From NCBI RefSeq assembly GCF_019334345.1, contig NZ_JAHWQX010000001.1, positions 124,001-188,000 on the forward strand: 64,000 nt of DNA, read 5' to 3'. The stretch comes from Neohoeflea coraliihabitans (lineage in GTDB: Bacteria > Pseudomonadota > Alphaproteobacteria > Rhizobiales > Rhizobiaceae). The translations under genes were made by a program, and so were the position numbers. The notes beneath the pieces are model-generated. The model was given only the letters and a program-made list of their open reading frames with translations, had not been told where the DNA came from and searched no databases. Below, piece by piece: positions 33,674 to 41,521 of the stretch; the first letter of the stretch is position 1; each line of letters opens with the position of its first letter.

Positions 33674-35212
33674 ATGGACAACGACAAGATCAATGATCTC
33701 GAACAACGCCGCAACGCCGCGCGCGCCATGGGTTCACAAGCTGCGCGGCAGCGGCTGGCGGAGGCCGGCAAGCTCGATGCGCGCGCCCGCCTCGACATTC
33801 TCCTCGATCCCGGCACCTTCACCGAACTCGGCCTGCTCGGTCGCAGCCAGCGCGAGGAGCTGCGCGAACGCACCCCCGCCGATGGCCTGATCGCCGGCAG
33901 CGGTGAAATTGATGGCCGCAAGGTCTATGTCACATCCGAGGATGCCAGCGTTCTGGGCGGCACGCGCGGACGGGTTGCCGAGGCAAAGACCGCCCGGCTG
34001 CGCGAACTCGCCTTGCGCCACAAGCGACCTTTCATCGCCTTGATGGAAGCCGGTGCCGGCCGCTTTCAGGAAAACAATGGGGCCTTCGCCGCCGGTATCG
34101 GCCAGCGCTTTCGCGAGCATTTCCTGCTCTCGGGCAAGGTACCGCAGATTGCCGCGATCCTCGGCGGATGTTTCGGCGGCCCCTCATTCACCGCCGCGCA
34201 ATCGGACTTCGTCACCATCGCCGCCGGCAACGGTTTCATGGGCATGTCCGGACCCAAGGTGGTCAAGGTCGGCATCGGCCAGACGGTGACCCCCGAGGAG
34301 ATCGGCGGCGCCACGATGTCGGCGGAAGTCACCGGCCAGGCGCATCATGTCGGCCAGGACGACCGCGAATGCCTGCGCGCCATCCGCCAGTTCCTCTCGT
34401 TTCTGCCTGACAATTGCGACGCGCCGCCGCCCCGCTTCGCCCCCGAGGCGGCGCCGGTCGAGACCGAGGCGGGCCAGCGCGAAATCAGCGCGCTGGTGTC
34501 GGAGAACGGACGCCGCGCCTATCCGATGCGGCGCCTGGTTGACCTGATCTGCGATAGTGGCACGGCCTTTCCATTTGCAGAAACTTATGGGCCGAATATT
34601 CTCACCGTGCTGGCGCGAATTGAAGGCCGCTGCGTCGGCATCATCGCCAACAACCCGATGAAATGGGCCGGTGCGCTCGATGACAAGGCCGCCAACAAGG
34701 CGCGCCGCTTCGTCGATCTGTGCAACGCCTTCCATATTCCGTTGGTCTTTCTCACCGATTGTCCCGGTTTCATCGTCGGTCCCGACATCGAGCGCCAGCG
34801 CATGGTCTCGCTTGCCAGCCGTCTGCTCAACAGCGTCATCGCCGCTGACGTACCGATCGTCACCATCGTAATCCGCAAGGCCATAGGCCTCGCCTATCTC
34901 GCTTTGGGCGGAAAGGCGATGCAGCCTGACACCATCGTCGGCTGGCCGACCGCGCAGTTCGACGTGATGGGCACGGCCGCCGGCGTCGAACTGGTGCATG
35001 GCAAGGCCATCGCCGCCGCTGAAGACCCCGCCGCCCTGCGCCGCTCTTTGCTTGAGCAGGCCGAAAGCGAAGCGGAAGGCTATCGCGCCGCCGAAGCCGG
35101 ACTGATCGATGACATCATCCAGCCGGCCGAGACGCGCCGGGTGATTTGCGACACGCTTGACCGCGCCTGTCCGGCGCAGCGCTTCGGCTTCAAGCAGAGA
35201 ATCGACCCGTGA
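33674..35212 (+). CDS. Acyl-CoA carboxyltransferase (carboxylase beta-type subunit)
   Basis: A carboxyltransferase of 512 residues of the acyl-CoA carboxylase beta family, diverged from mccB. Both halves are recognisable: ARARLDILLDPGTFTEL, ILGGCFGGPSFTAAQSDF and GPKVVKVGIG in the N half; IIANNPMKWAGALD, FLTDCPGFIVGPDIE and LGGKAMQPDTIVGWP in the C half. The enzyme moves a carboxyl group between biotin and an acyl-CoA. No biotin carboxylase gene is near; the small biotin carrier at 16722 could be its partner. Without a biotin carboxylase it could run as a decarboxylase or transcarboxylase, or borrow one from elsewhere. Start ATG at 33674; the stop overlaps the next gene (GTGA). Confidence 0.82.
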   Translation: MDNDKINDLEQRRNAARAMGSQAARQRLAEAGKLDARARLDILLDPGTFTELGLLGRSQREELRERTPADGLIAGSGEIDGRKVYVTSEDASVLGGTRGRVAEAKTARLRELALRHKRPFIALMEAGAGRFQENNGAFAAGIGQRFREHFLLSGKVPQIAAILGGCFGGPSFTAAQSDFVTIAAGNGFMGMSGPKVVKVGIGQTVTPEEIGGATMSAEVTGQAHHVGQDDRECLRAIRQFLSFLPDNCDAPPPRFAPEAAPVETEAGQREISALVSENGRRAYPMRRLVDLICDSGTAFPFAETYGPNILTVLARIEGRCVGIIANNPMKWAGALDDKAANKARRFVDLCNAFHIPLVFLTDCPGFIVGPDIERQRMVSLASRLLNSVIAADVPIVTIVIRKAIGLAYLALGGKAMQPDTIVGWPTAQFDVMGTAAGVELVHGKAIAAAEDPAALRRSLLEQAESEAEGYRAAEAGLIDDIIQPAETRRVICDTLDRACPAQRFGFKQRIDP

Positions 35213-36852
35213 CCGCTCTCGATCAGGCCGATGAGGTCGGCTTGTTCGACCGCGAGGTCGATGTCATCGTCGTTGGCTATGGCGCCGCCGGCGCTGTCGC
35301 CGCTGCTGAAGCCGCCAGTACCGGGGCCCACACTCTGCTTTTGGAAAAGATGCCGTTCCCCGGCGGCTTGTCGATCGCCTCAGCTGGCGGCATTCGTATT
35401 GCAACCGACGCCGATGCCGCCTTTGCCTATCTACAGGCAACCTGCGGCGGCCGCACCCCCGACGATCTGTTGCGCGTGCTGGCCGACGGCATGACAACAA
35501 TCGCCGGTCACCTCCAGCAACTGGCAGAAAAGAGCGGCGCCACGGCATCCGTCTCGCCGGCCCTCGGCAATTACCCGCTTCCTGGCTTTGAGAGCCTTGG
35601 CTATTGCGAGATCACGCATGTCCCATCGCTCGAGGGAGCCGAGGCCTATCACGCGATGAGCCCGGTCAAGAACGGCGTCCGCCTGTTCAAGGTGCTTGAG
35701 GACGATGTCATCCGCTCCGGTGCCGAGGTGCAACTTGAGGCGCCGGTCGAGCGCCTGCTGCGTGACCGAAACGGCCGTGTCATCGGCGTTCGCGCCCTCA
35801 TCGCGGGGCGGCAAACCGCCATTCGGGCCACCGCCGGCGTCATACTGACCTGCGGCGGCTTTGAGGCCGACCGCGCCATGCAGCGGCAATTTCTGCAGGC
35901 TGATCCAGTGATGCCCGGCGCGTTTCTCGGCAATACCGGCGATGGCATTCGCATGGCCCAGGCGGTGGGCGCCGATTTGTGGCACATGTGGCACTATCAC
36001 GGCCCCTACGGTCTGCATCACAGCGATCCGGATTATCCGTTCGGGCTGTTTCTCAAAGCGGTGCCGATGTGGACCCCGGGACATACGGACAGTCTCTCGA
36101 CGCTCGGTGTCGAGGCACCTGCGTCCGGCAGATCCGCTGCAGCCGAGAGCAAGAAACTGCCACGCCTGGCCTGGATCGTCGTCGACCAGAAGGGTCGGCG
36201 CTTCATGAACGAGTACCCGCCCTATCCCGGTGACGCCGGCGTCCGCCCCTTCGACCACTACGATTTTGAACAGCAGGGTTTTCCGCGCAATCCGGCCTTC
36301 ATGATCTTCGATGAGGCGGGGCGGAAAATGTACCCCCTGGGGCGTGCTGTGCACAACGACTGCCACCCGCGCTACCAATGGAGTGCCGACAACCTGCAGG
36401 AAGTCGAGAACGGCATATTCGAACCCGCCGGATCCCTCGATGAACTGGCCAGGAAGATGGCGGTGCCGGCCGATGAGCTGCGCCAGACCGTGGCGCGCTG
36501 GAATGACGCCGTTTCCGCCGGGATTGACGCCGATCACGGACGCCTGCCCTCAACCATGATGCCGATTGCCGAACCGCCCTATTATTTCGGCCGCGTCGGC
36601 CCGATCGTCATCAACACCCAGGGCGGCCCGGTGCATGACGTGCATCAGCGGGTGCTCGATCCCTTTGGCGACTCCATCCCCGGCCTTTACGCCGCCGGGG
36701 AACTGGGCAGCCTCTTTGGTCATCTCTACATGAGCGGCGGCAACCTTGCCGAATGTCTTATCGGCGGACGGACCGCCGCCCGCCACTGTCTTGCTCAGCC
36801 GGAAATGAATGCCGGAACGACCGATCTGCAACCGGCGAAGGCAATCTCATGA
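35209..36852 (+). CDS. FAD-dependent oxidoreductase, fumarate reductase/ketosteroid dehydrogenase-like
   Basis: A 547-residue flavoprotein of the FAD-binding 2 family (fumarate reductase, urocanate reductase, 3-ketosteroid dehydrogenase). The dinucleotide motif VGYGAAGAVAAAEAA is near residue 20. GGFE follows near 220 and the C-terminal FAD-contact segment is LYAAGELGSLFGHLYMSGGNLAE. The start is a GTG at 35209 overlapping the upstream stop by four bases. It probably introduces or removes a double bond next to a carbonyl. No heme or flavin transfer domain is fused, so it is a single-module enzyme. The substrate is unknown. Confidence 0.82.
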   Translation: MTALDQADEVGLFDREVDVIVVGYGAAGAVAAAEAASTGAHTLLLEKMPFPGGLSIASAGGIRIATDADAAFAYLQATCGGRTPDDLLRVLADGMTTIAGHLQQLAEKSGATASVSPALGNYPLPGFESLGYCEITHVPSLEGAEAYHAMSPVKNGVRLFKVLEDDVIRSGAEVQLEAPVERLLRDRNGRVIGVRALIAGRQTAIRATAGVILTCGGFEADRAMQRQFLQADPVMPGAFLGNTGDGIRMAQAVGADLWHMWHYHGPYGLHHSDPDYPFGLFLKAVPMWTPGHTDSLSTLGVEAPASGRSAAAESKKLPRLAWIVVDQKGRRFMNEYPPYPGDAGVRPFDHYDFEQQGFPRNPAFMIFDEAGRKMYPLGRAVHNDCHPRYQWSADNLQEVENGIFEPAGSLDELARKMAVPADELRQTVARWNDAVSAGIDADHGRLPSTMMPIAEPPYYFGRVGPIVINTQGGPVHDVHQRVLDPFGDSIPGLYAAGELGSLFGHLYMSGGNLAECLIGGRTAARHCLAQPEMNAGTTDLQPAKAIS

Positions 36853-37577
36853 CAGCGACCCTGTACCAGTCGGACGGAGCCATCCGCCGCGTGACCCTGA
36901 ACCGGCCGGACAAGCTCAATGCCCTGACCATCGCCATGCTCACCGAGCTCAAGGACGCAATCGACACAGCCAATGCCGACCCGCAGGCGCGGGCCATTGT
37001 GCTGACCGGTGCCGGTCGCGCCTTCTGTGCCGGCGCCGACCGCACGGCGCTTGCGACGCTGCGCGATGAGGCACACATCCGCGGCCATGCAATGGCCATG
37101 CACGACGCTTTCCTGAGCATCCGCAAGTCGCGTCTGCCCGTCGTCGCCGGCGTCCAGGGCTATGCCCTCGGTGCCGGCTGCGGGCTGGTCACGGTCGCCC
37201 ATCTCGCTGTTGCCGCCGAAGACGCAGTCTTCGGTTATCCGGAAATTGGCCAAGGCATCATGCCCGCGCTCGTCGCTCCCGGTCTGGTCGATCGGGTCGG
37301 GACGCGCCGGGCCTACGGGCTGCTGGCGACGGCGCGGCGGCTCGACGCGGCGGCTGCCTTTGCTATGGGCCTTGTCGCCGACACGACGAGCAAAGATGCG
37401 GATGCCGCGGCAAGCGAATTGGCGCAGCGTCTGGCCAAGGACCCGGAGCATCTGCTCGCCGACATTGCCCGGCTGACGACGCGCTGCGTTGAGGTCGATT
37501 TCGAGATCGCCATGAGCGAAGCGGCCGAGCAGAACATTCGAGCCCGCCTCGCACGCCTGAACGCCAGCCAGGCGTGA
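36849..37577 (+). CDS. Enoyl-CoA hydratase/isomerase family protein
   Basis: A 242-residue crotonase with both oxyanion segments (AFCAGADRTAL near residue 60; GYALGAGCGLVTVAHLAV near 105). It has FGYPEIGQGIMPAL, with a glutamate at a common catalytic position. The ATG at 36849 overlaps the flavoprotein stop (ATGA). It is the last gene of the flavin reductase/carboxyltransferase/flavoprotein operon, and is probably a hydratase acting after the flavoprotein or dehydrogenases. Confidence 0.85.
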   Translation: MTATLYQSDGAIRRVTLNRPDKLNALTIAMLTELKDAIDTANADPQARAIVLTGAGRAFCAGADRTALATLRDEAHIRGHAMAMHDAFLSIRKSRLPVVAGVQGYALGAGCGLVTVAHLAVAAEDAVFGYPEIGQGIMPALVAPGLVDRVGTRRAYGLLATARRLDAAAAFAMGLVADTTSKDADAAASELAQRLAKDPEHLLADIARLTTRCVEVDFEIAMSEAAEQNIRARLARLNASQA

Positions 37578-37626
37578 CGGCTTTGGCCTGCCAACAAGCG
37601 GAAGCTCAAAAATTGCACCACTTATT

Positions 37627-37637
37627 TTTGCGACAAT
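37627..37637. promoter_or_regulatory. One-mismatch ATTG-N3-CAAT copy upstream of the TRAP operon
   Basis: TTTG-CGA-CAAT lies 111 bases before the TRAP small-permease start, after the stop of the crotonase gene. It is listed as a weaker member of the island motif. Confidence 0.3.
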
Positions 37638-37661
37638 TTCGTAAAAGTATCCCAAAAATTC

Positions 37662-37680
37662 TTGACACAGAGGTCGACCT
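37662..37680 (+). promoter_or_regulatory. TTGACA box followed by a perfect palindrome before the TRAP operon
   Basis: A consensus TTGACA (37662-37667) is followed at 37671-37680 by the perfect palindrome AGGTCGACCT. No good -10 is found 17 bases on (AATGGT). The palindrome looks like a GntR/FCD-type operator set in the spacer of the TRAP promoter. Confidence 0.4.
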
Positions 37681-37747
37681 GTCGAATGGTCCGATTGGCC
37701 TGCTGCGGGGGTTACGAAACATGCAGCCGCAGGTCGGGGAGGACTAA

Positions 37748-38326
37748 ATGGCAATTGCGAGACGTCTCGCGGGCCTTCTCAGCGTCGTCATCACCCTGGT
37801 CGGGGCGGTGGCAATGGTGCTGATGATGGTTCACATCATAGTCGATGCGGTTTTGAGAACCTTTTTTGCCTCCTCGGCGCCGGGCACGACCGAGTTTGTC
37901 TCCTTCTATTACATGGTCGCCGTCACCTTTCTGCCGCTGGCCTACATCCAGTGCCTGCGCGGTCACGTCATCATCGAACTGTTCACTGGCGGTCTGCCGC
38001 CGCGGGTCGTGCATGCCATTGATGGGGTGGTCGCCCTCGTGATTGCCGGTGCCGCCGGTTACTTCGCCTTTGCCGCCGGCTGGAAGGCCATTGCCATGAC
38101 GCGCGCCGGTGAATTCGTCATCGGTGCGATCCTCGTCGAGACATGGCCGACGCGCTGGTTCGTCGTCTCCGGCGTCGGCCTGCTTGCCGTCGTCGCACTG
38201 CTGCAGGCACTCGACGACCTTTACACCGCCGCCGGCGGCCAGACCCCAGAGCAAGCCGCCGAACGTCGCGGAAGCGAAGCACGGCGGCTCGAAAGCATCT
38301 TCGGCCTCACGCCAGGGAAACACTGA
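37748..38326 (+). CDS. TRAP transporter small permease subunit (DctQ-type)
   Basis: A 192-residue protein with four predicted membrane segments between about residues 10 and 165. It has the DctQ pattern of a conserved FVSFYYMVAVTFLPLAYIQ stretch followed by HVIIELFTG. The C-terminal 25 residues are charged and cytoplasmic. It links the binding protein to the large permease of a sodium-driven importer. GGGGAGGA precedes the ATG. It is the first gene of the TRAP operon, directly after the catabolic genes. Confidence 0.88.
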   Translation: MAIARRLAGLLSVVITLVGAVAMVLMMVHIIVDAVLRTFFASSAPGTTEFVSFYYMVAVTFLPLAYIQCLRGHVIIELFTGGLPPRVVHAIDGVVALVIAGAAGYFAFAAGWKAIAMTRAGEFVIGAILVETWPTRWFVVSGVGLLAVVALLQALDDLYTAAGGQTPEQAAERRGSEARRLESIFGLTPGKH

Positions 38327-38327
38327 C

Positions 38328-39638
38328 ATGACACCAGTCGCGGTTGGCGCGGTCGGCCTCCTCATCCTGCTTATCCTGCTTGCGCTGCGGGTCCCGATCG
38401 CCATTGCCCTTGCCGGTGTCTCGGTGGTTGGTGTCGGTGTCATCCGTGGCCCCCACGCCGCATTTGCCGTGTTGGCCGAACAGCCTTACAATTTCATCGC
38501 CCACTGGACTCTGTCTGCAATTCCGATGTTCCTGCTGATGGGCAGCATCGCCTATCATGCCGGCCTGACCGAAAGCCTGTACAAGGCGGCGCGTTTGTGG
38601 CTGCTTCGCTTGCCCGGCGGCCTTGCGGTGGCCAGCACCATGGCCTGCGCCGGTTTCGCCGCGGCCTCCGGATCTAGCATCGCCACATCGGCCGCCATGG
38701 GCCGCATCGCCATCCCGGAGATGCTGAAATACCGCTATGATCCGGGCATCGCCACCGGTTCTGTCGCGGTGGCCGGTACGCTCGGTTCGCTGATCCCGCC
38801 AAGCATCCTGATGGTGCTTTATGCCATTTTCGCCGAAGTCTCGGTCAGTCGGGCGCTGCTCGCCGGCATCCTGCCCGGCCTGCTCTCGGCGCTGATGTTC
38901 ACCCTGCTTATTGTCGCCCGCTGCTGGCTCAATCCGAAACTGGCGCCGGTCGCCGCTGACGAACGCGTCAGCTGGCGTGACCGTTTTAGCTCGCTCCTGG
39001 AGATCTGGCCGCTGCCCGTTCTCGTTCTTGCCGTCATCGGGACCATGTATTCCGGCGTCTTTACCGCCACGGAGGCTGCCGCCGGCGGCGCCTTCATGAT
39101 CACGCTGATCGCCGCCCTGCGCCGGCAATTGACCCCGCATATTTTCCTGCAGTCGGTCTTTGACGCCCTGAAAGGAACGGCAACCATCCTGTTCATCGCC
39201 ATGGGCGGCTTCCTGCTGTCGCGCTTCATGGCCTTCAGCGGCCTGCCTTTCTACCTCTCCGAACTGGTCGAGGCGATGTCGGTCAACTGGATCGTCTTCA
39301 TGCTCGGCATCTCGCTAATTTACATCGTGCTCGGCATGTTCCTCGATTCCATCGGCATCATGCTGCTGACCATTCCGATCCTGTTGCCGGTGATGGCATC
39401 GATGAACATGGATCTGATCTGGTTCGGCGTCATCCTCATCAAGTATCTCGAGATCGGGCTCGTCACGCCGCCGGTGGGGCTCAACTGCTTCATCATCAAA
39501 TCGGTCGTCGGCGACACGGTTCCACTCGAGAAGATCTTCAAGGGCGTCATGTGGTTCATCGCCGCCGATCTGGTGACGCTGGCCTTGCTCATCGCCTTCC
39601 CCGACATCGCGCTCTTCATTCCAAATCTGCTCAAGTAA
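38328..39638 (+). CDS. TRAP transporter large permease subunit (DctM-type)
   Basis: A 436-residue membrane protein with about 12 hydrophobic segments. DctM features include LLMGSIAYHAGLTESLY, AASGSSIATSAAMGRIAIPEM, PPSILMVLYAIFAEVS and the end region GLVTPPVGLNCFIIK. The ATG at 38328 is one base after the small-permease stop. It is the transport channel of the island's importer, which typically carries a carboxylate. Confidence 0.92.
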   Translation: MTPVAVGAVGLLILLILLALRVPIAIALAGVSVVGVGVIRGPHAAFAVLAEQPYNFIAHWTLSAIPMFLLMGSIAYHAGLTESLYKAARLWLLRLPGGLAVASTMACAGFAAASGSSIATSAAMGRIAIPEMLKYRYDPGIATGSVAVAGTLGSLIPPSILMVLYAIFAEVSVSRALLAGILPGLLSALMFTLLIVARCWLNPKLAPVAADERVSWRDRFSSLLEIWPLPVLVLAVIGTMYSGVFTATEAAAGGAFMITLIAALRRQLTPHIFLQSVFDALKGTATILFIAMGGFLLSRFMAFSGLPFYLSELVEAMSVNWIVFMLGISLIYIVLGMFLDSIGIMLLTIPILLPVMASMNMDLIWFGVILIKYLEIGLVTPPVGLNCFIIKSVVGDTVPLEKIFKGVMWFIAADLVTLALLIAFPDIALFIPNLLK

Positions 39639-39680
39639 GAGGCAGTTCAACGCACTGATTGATCACCAAAGGAGGAGACT

Positions 39681-40805
39681 ATGAAGACCAAACTGATCGG
39701 GGCCGCTCTCGGCCTGACCACGCTTGCGGCCACCCACGCTCTGGCGCAGAACACCAAGAAGATCGTCTATGCCAGCTATCTCAGCCCGCAGCACATCACC
39801 AACCCCGTCCTCACGGAATTTTTCAAGGCCATCGAAGAGGACACCAATGGCAGTCTGACGGTCGAAAGCCATGTCGGCGGCTCCCTGCTGTCAGGCCGAG
39901 ACATTCCCGGCGGCGTGCGCGACGGCGTTGCCGACGCCGGCTATTTCGTCGGTGCCTACATCCCGTCCGAAATGCCGGTCGACAATTATCTGGCGCAGTT
40001 CAGCCTGTGGAACAGCGAGCCGCTTGTCATGACCGCTGCGCTCAACGAACTCGTTCTCTTCAACTGCCCTGAGTGCACCGAGGAATACGCCAAGTTCAAC
40101 ACCCGTTACCTGGCATCCTACGCCCTGACCCCTTACGTCTATCATTGCCGTTCGGAGCTGACCAAGCTCGAGGACTTCAAGGGCAAGAGAGTGCGCGGCA
40201 TCGCCGCCTATGGCGACCTCGCCCGTGCCTTGGAAGCCGTTCCGGTCAATGTCAGCCCCGATGAGGCCTATGAAGCGCTCGATCGCGGCATTCTCGAATG
40301 TGCGCTGCATTCCGTTGCCGCACAGAAGGCGCGCTCCTATGGCGAAGCCGCGAAATTTGTCATTCTCGACCCCCTCGGCGGCTATCTCGGCGCCTCGACC
40401 TTCAACCTGCGCATTCCCAAGTGGAACGATCTGACGCCGGACGAACGCAAGGCGATCACCGATAATCTGCCAGCCATGGTGACCGGAGCGATCTTCAACT
40501 ACATCGAAGAGGACAAGAAGATCATCGAGGAGTACACCAAGACCGGCACCAAGTTCTATAATGCCGATCCTGAATTTGCTGCCTTCGTTGAAGACTTCAA
40601 GAAAGATTACCGTCCGAACATCATCGACAAGGGCACCGAAATGGGCATCAAGGACCCGCAGGCCATCTCCGACGAACTCGACCGGCTGGCTGAAAAATGG
40701 CGCGGTCTGCTCGCCGAAAACGGGACCGACAAGGAGACCTACGAGCGTCTCCTGCACGAGGAAATCTTCTCGAAGATCGACACGCAATCGCCGATCGGAG
40801 AGTAA
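39681..40805 (+). CDS. TRAP transporter periplasmic substrate-binding protein (DctP-type)
   Basis: A secreted binding protein of 374 residues with a signal peptide (KTKLIGAALGLTTLAATHALA). The DctP fold is indicated by RDIPGGVRDGVADAGYF, FKGKRVRGIAAYGDLARAL and VNVSPDEAYEALDRGILEC. An arginine in the RVRG segment is at the place where these proteins usually bind the ligand carboxylate. AAAGGAGGAG precedes the ATG. It is the third gene of the TRAP operon and is followed by a terminator. Confidence 0.9.
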   Translation: MKTKLIGAALGLTTLAATHALAQNTKKIVYASYLSPQHITNPVLTEFFKAIEEDTNGSLTVESHVGGSLLSGRDIPGGVRDGVADAGYFVGAYIPSEMPVDNYLAQFSLWNSEPLVMTAALNELVLFNCPECTEEYAKFNTRYLASYALTPYVYHCRSELTKLEDFKGKRVRGIAAYGDLARALEAVPVNVSPDEAYEALDRGILECALHSVAAQKARSYGEAAKFVILDPLGGYLGASTFNLRIPKWNDLTPDERKAITDNLPAMVTGAIFNYIEEDKKIIEEYTKTGTKFYNADPEFAAFVEDFKKDYRPNIIDKGTEMGIKDPQAISDELDRLAEKWRGLLAENGTDKETYERLLHEEIFSKIDTQSPIGE

Positions 40806-40822
40806 GCGACATCGCCTCTGAC

Positions 40823-40850
40823 AGAAGGGTCGCCATCAGGCGGCCCTTCT
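40823..40850. terminator. Bidirectional terminator after the TRAP operon
   Basis: A 12-base-pair stem (one G-T pair) with the loop ATCA, followed by TT on the plus side and preceded by A-rich bases. It lies between the convergent TRAP binding-protein gene and the DUF4112 gene. Confidence 0.75.
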
Positions 40851-40871
40851 TTCTGCGGGCGGAAATAGAGC

Positions 40872-41243
40872 TCAGGCCGTATCGGTCTCGTCGATATCCT
40901 CGCCGAAATGATTCCGCAGCAGCGCGACATTGCGCCGGTTGGCCTTGAAACCGATGTCGAAGAGATCGCCGATCAAAGGCACCGTGCCAATCGCCGTGTC
41001 GACGGCAACATTCACGCCCATGCGCGTCAGCAGACGCGCCGGCGCGCCGATCCGGTGAGCGCGCCACAGGATCCACGCCGAGGGCGCCAGCGAGGCGGCG
41101 TCGCCGATACCGGGAATGAGACCGAGCAAGCCGTCCCAGCCGAACCGGAACCCGGTGCCGGGCACGCGAAATGCCGTGTCCATGCTGTTGGCCAGGCGTT
41201 GCAGCCGGGCAATCTCAGCGTTTCGCGATGATCCAGACAGCAT
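40872..41243 (-). CDS. DUF4112 domain protein
   Basis: A 123-residue small protein of the DUF4112 family. The signature is LQRLANSMDTAFRVPGTGFRFG followed by LLGLIPGIGDAASL and the second repeat MGVNVAVDTAIGTVPLIGDLFD; a hydrophobic segment lies between them. The function is unknown. The ATG at 41243 gives the expected N terminus and overlaps the end of the upstream small membrane-protein gene by 29 bases in another frame; a TTG at 41267 is also open. Confidence 0.8.
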   Translation of the reverse strand: MLSGSSRNAEIARLQRLANSMDTAFRVPGTGFRFGWDGLLGLIPGIGDAASLAPSAWILWRAHRIGAPARLLTRMGVNVAVDTAIGTVPLIGDLFDIGFKANRRNVALLRNHFGEDIDETDTA

Positions 41244-41373
41244 GGACGATTCCCGGAATGTAACCAAGCAGGGTGAGAAGGATGTTCAGCCAGAAATGTT
41301 TGCCGAACCCTTCCTGCAGAAAGACGCCGAGCGGCGGCAGGAAAATGGCGATGATGATGCGGATGAGATCCAT
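41215..41373 (-). CDS. YqaE/Pmp3-family small membrane protein
   Basis: A 52-residue protein with two hydrophobic helices. It matches the Pmp3/YqaE/stress-response membrane family: IIIAIFLPPLGVFLQEG in the first helix and LNILLTLLGYIPGIVHAVWII in the second. The ATG at 41373 is the natural start; the longer open frame upstream to 41511 is not conserved in type. Such proteins affect membrane potential or stress tolerance. It overlaps the DUF4112 gene by 29 bases. Confidence 0.85.
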   Translation of the reverse strand: MDLIRIIIAIFLPPLGVFLQEGFGKHFWLNILLTLLGYIPGIVHAVWIIAKR

Positions 41374-41521
41374 GCGATGCTCTTGCTTGTGCTGACGACC
41401 AAAAGGCCCGAACGGCTCCGGCATACGATTTCCGGGGCGCTGTGCGAGCAGGATCAACGGCGCAAAGGGGGTTTCGGTTCCGCTTGGCGCTTCGGCAACA
41501 GCGTGGCTCATGCCCCTGCCC

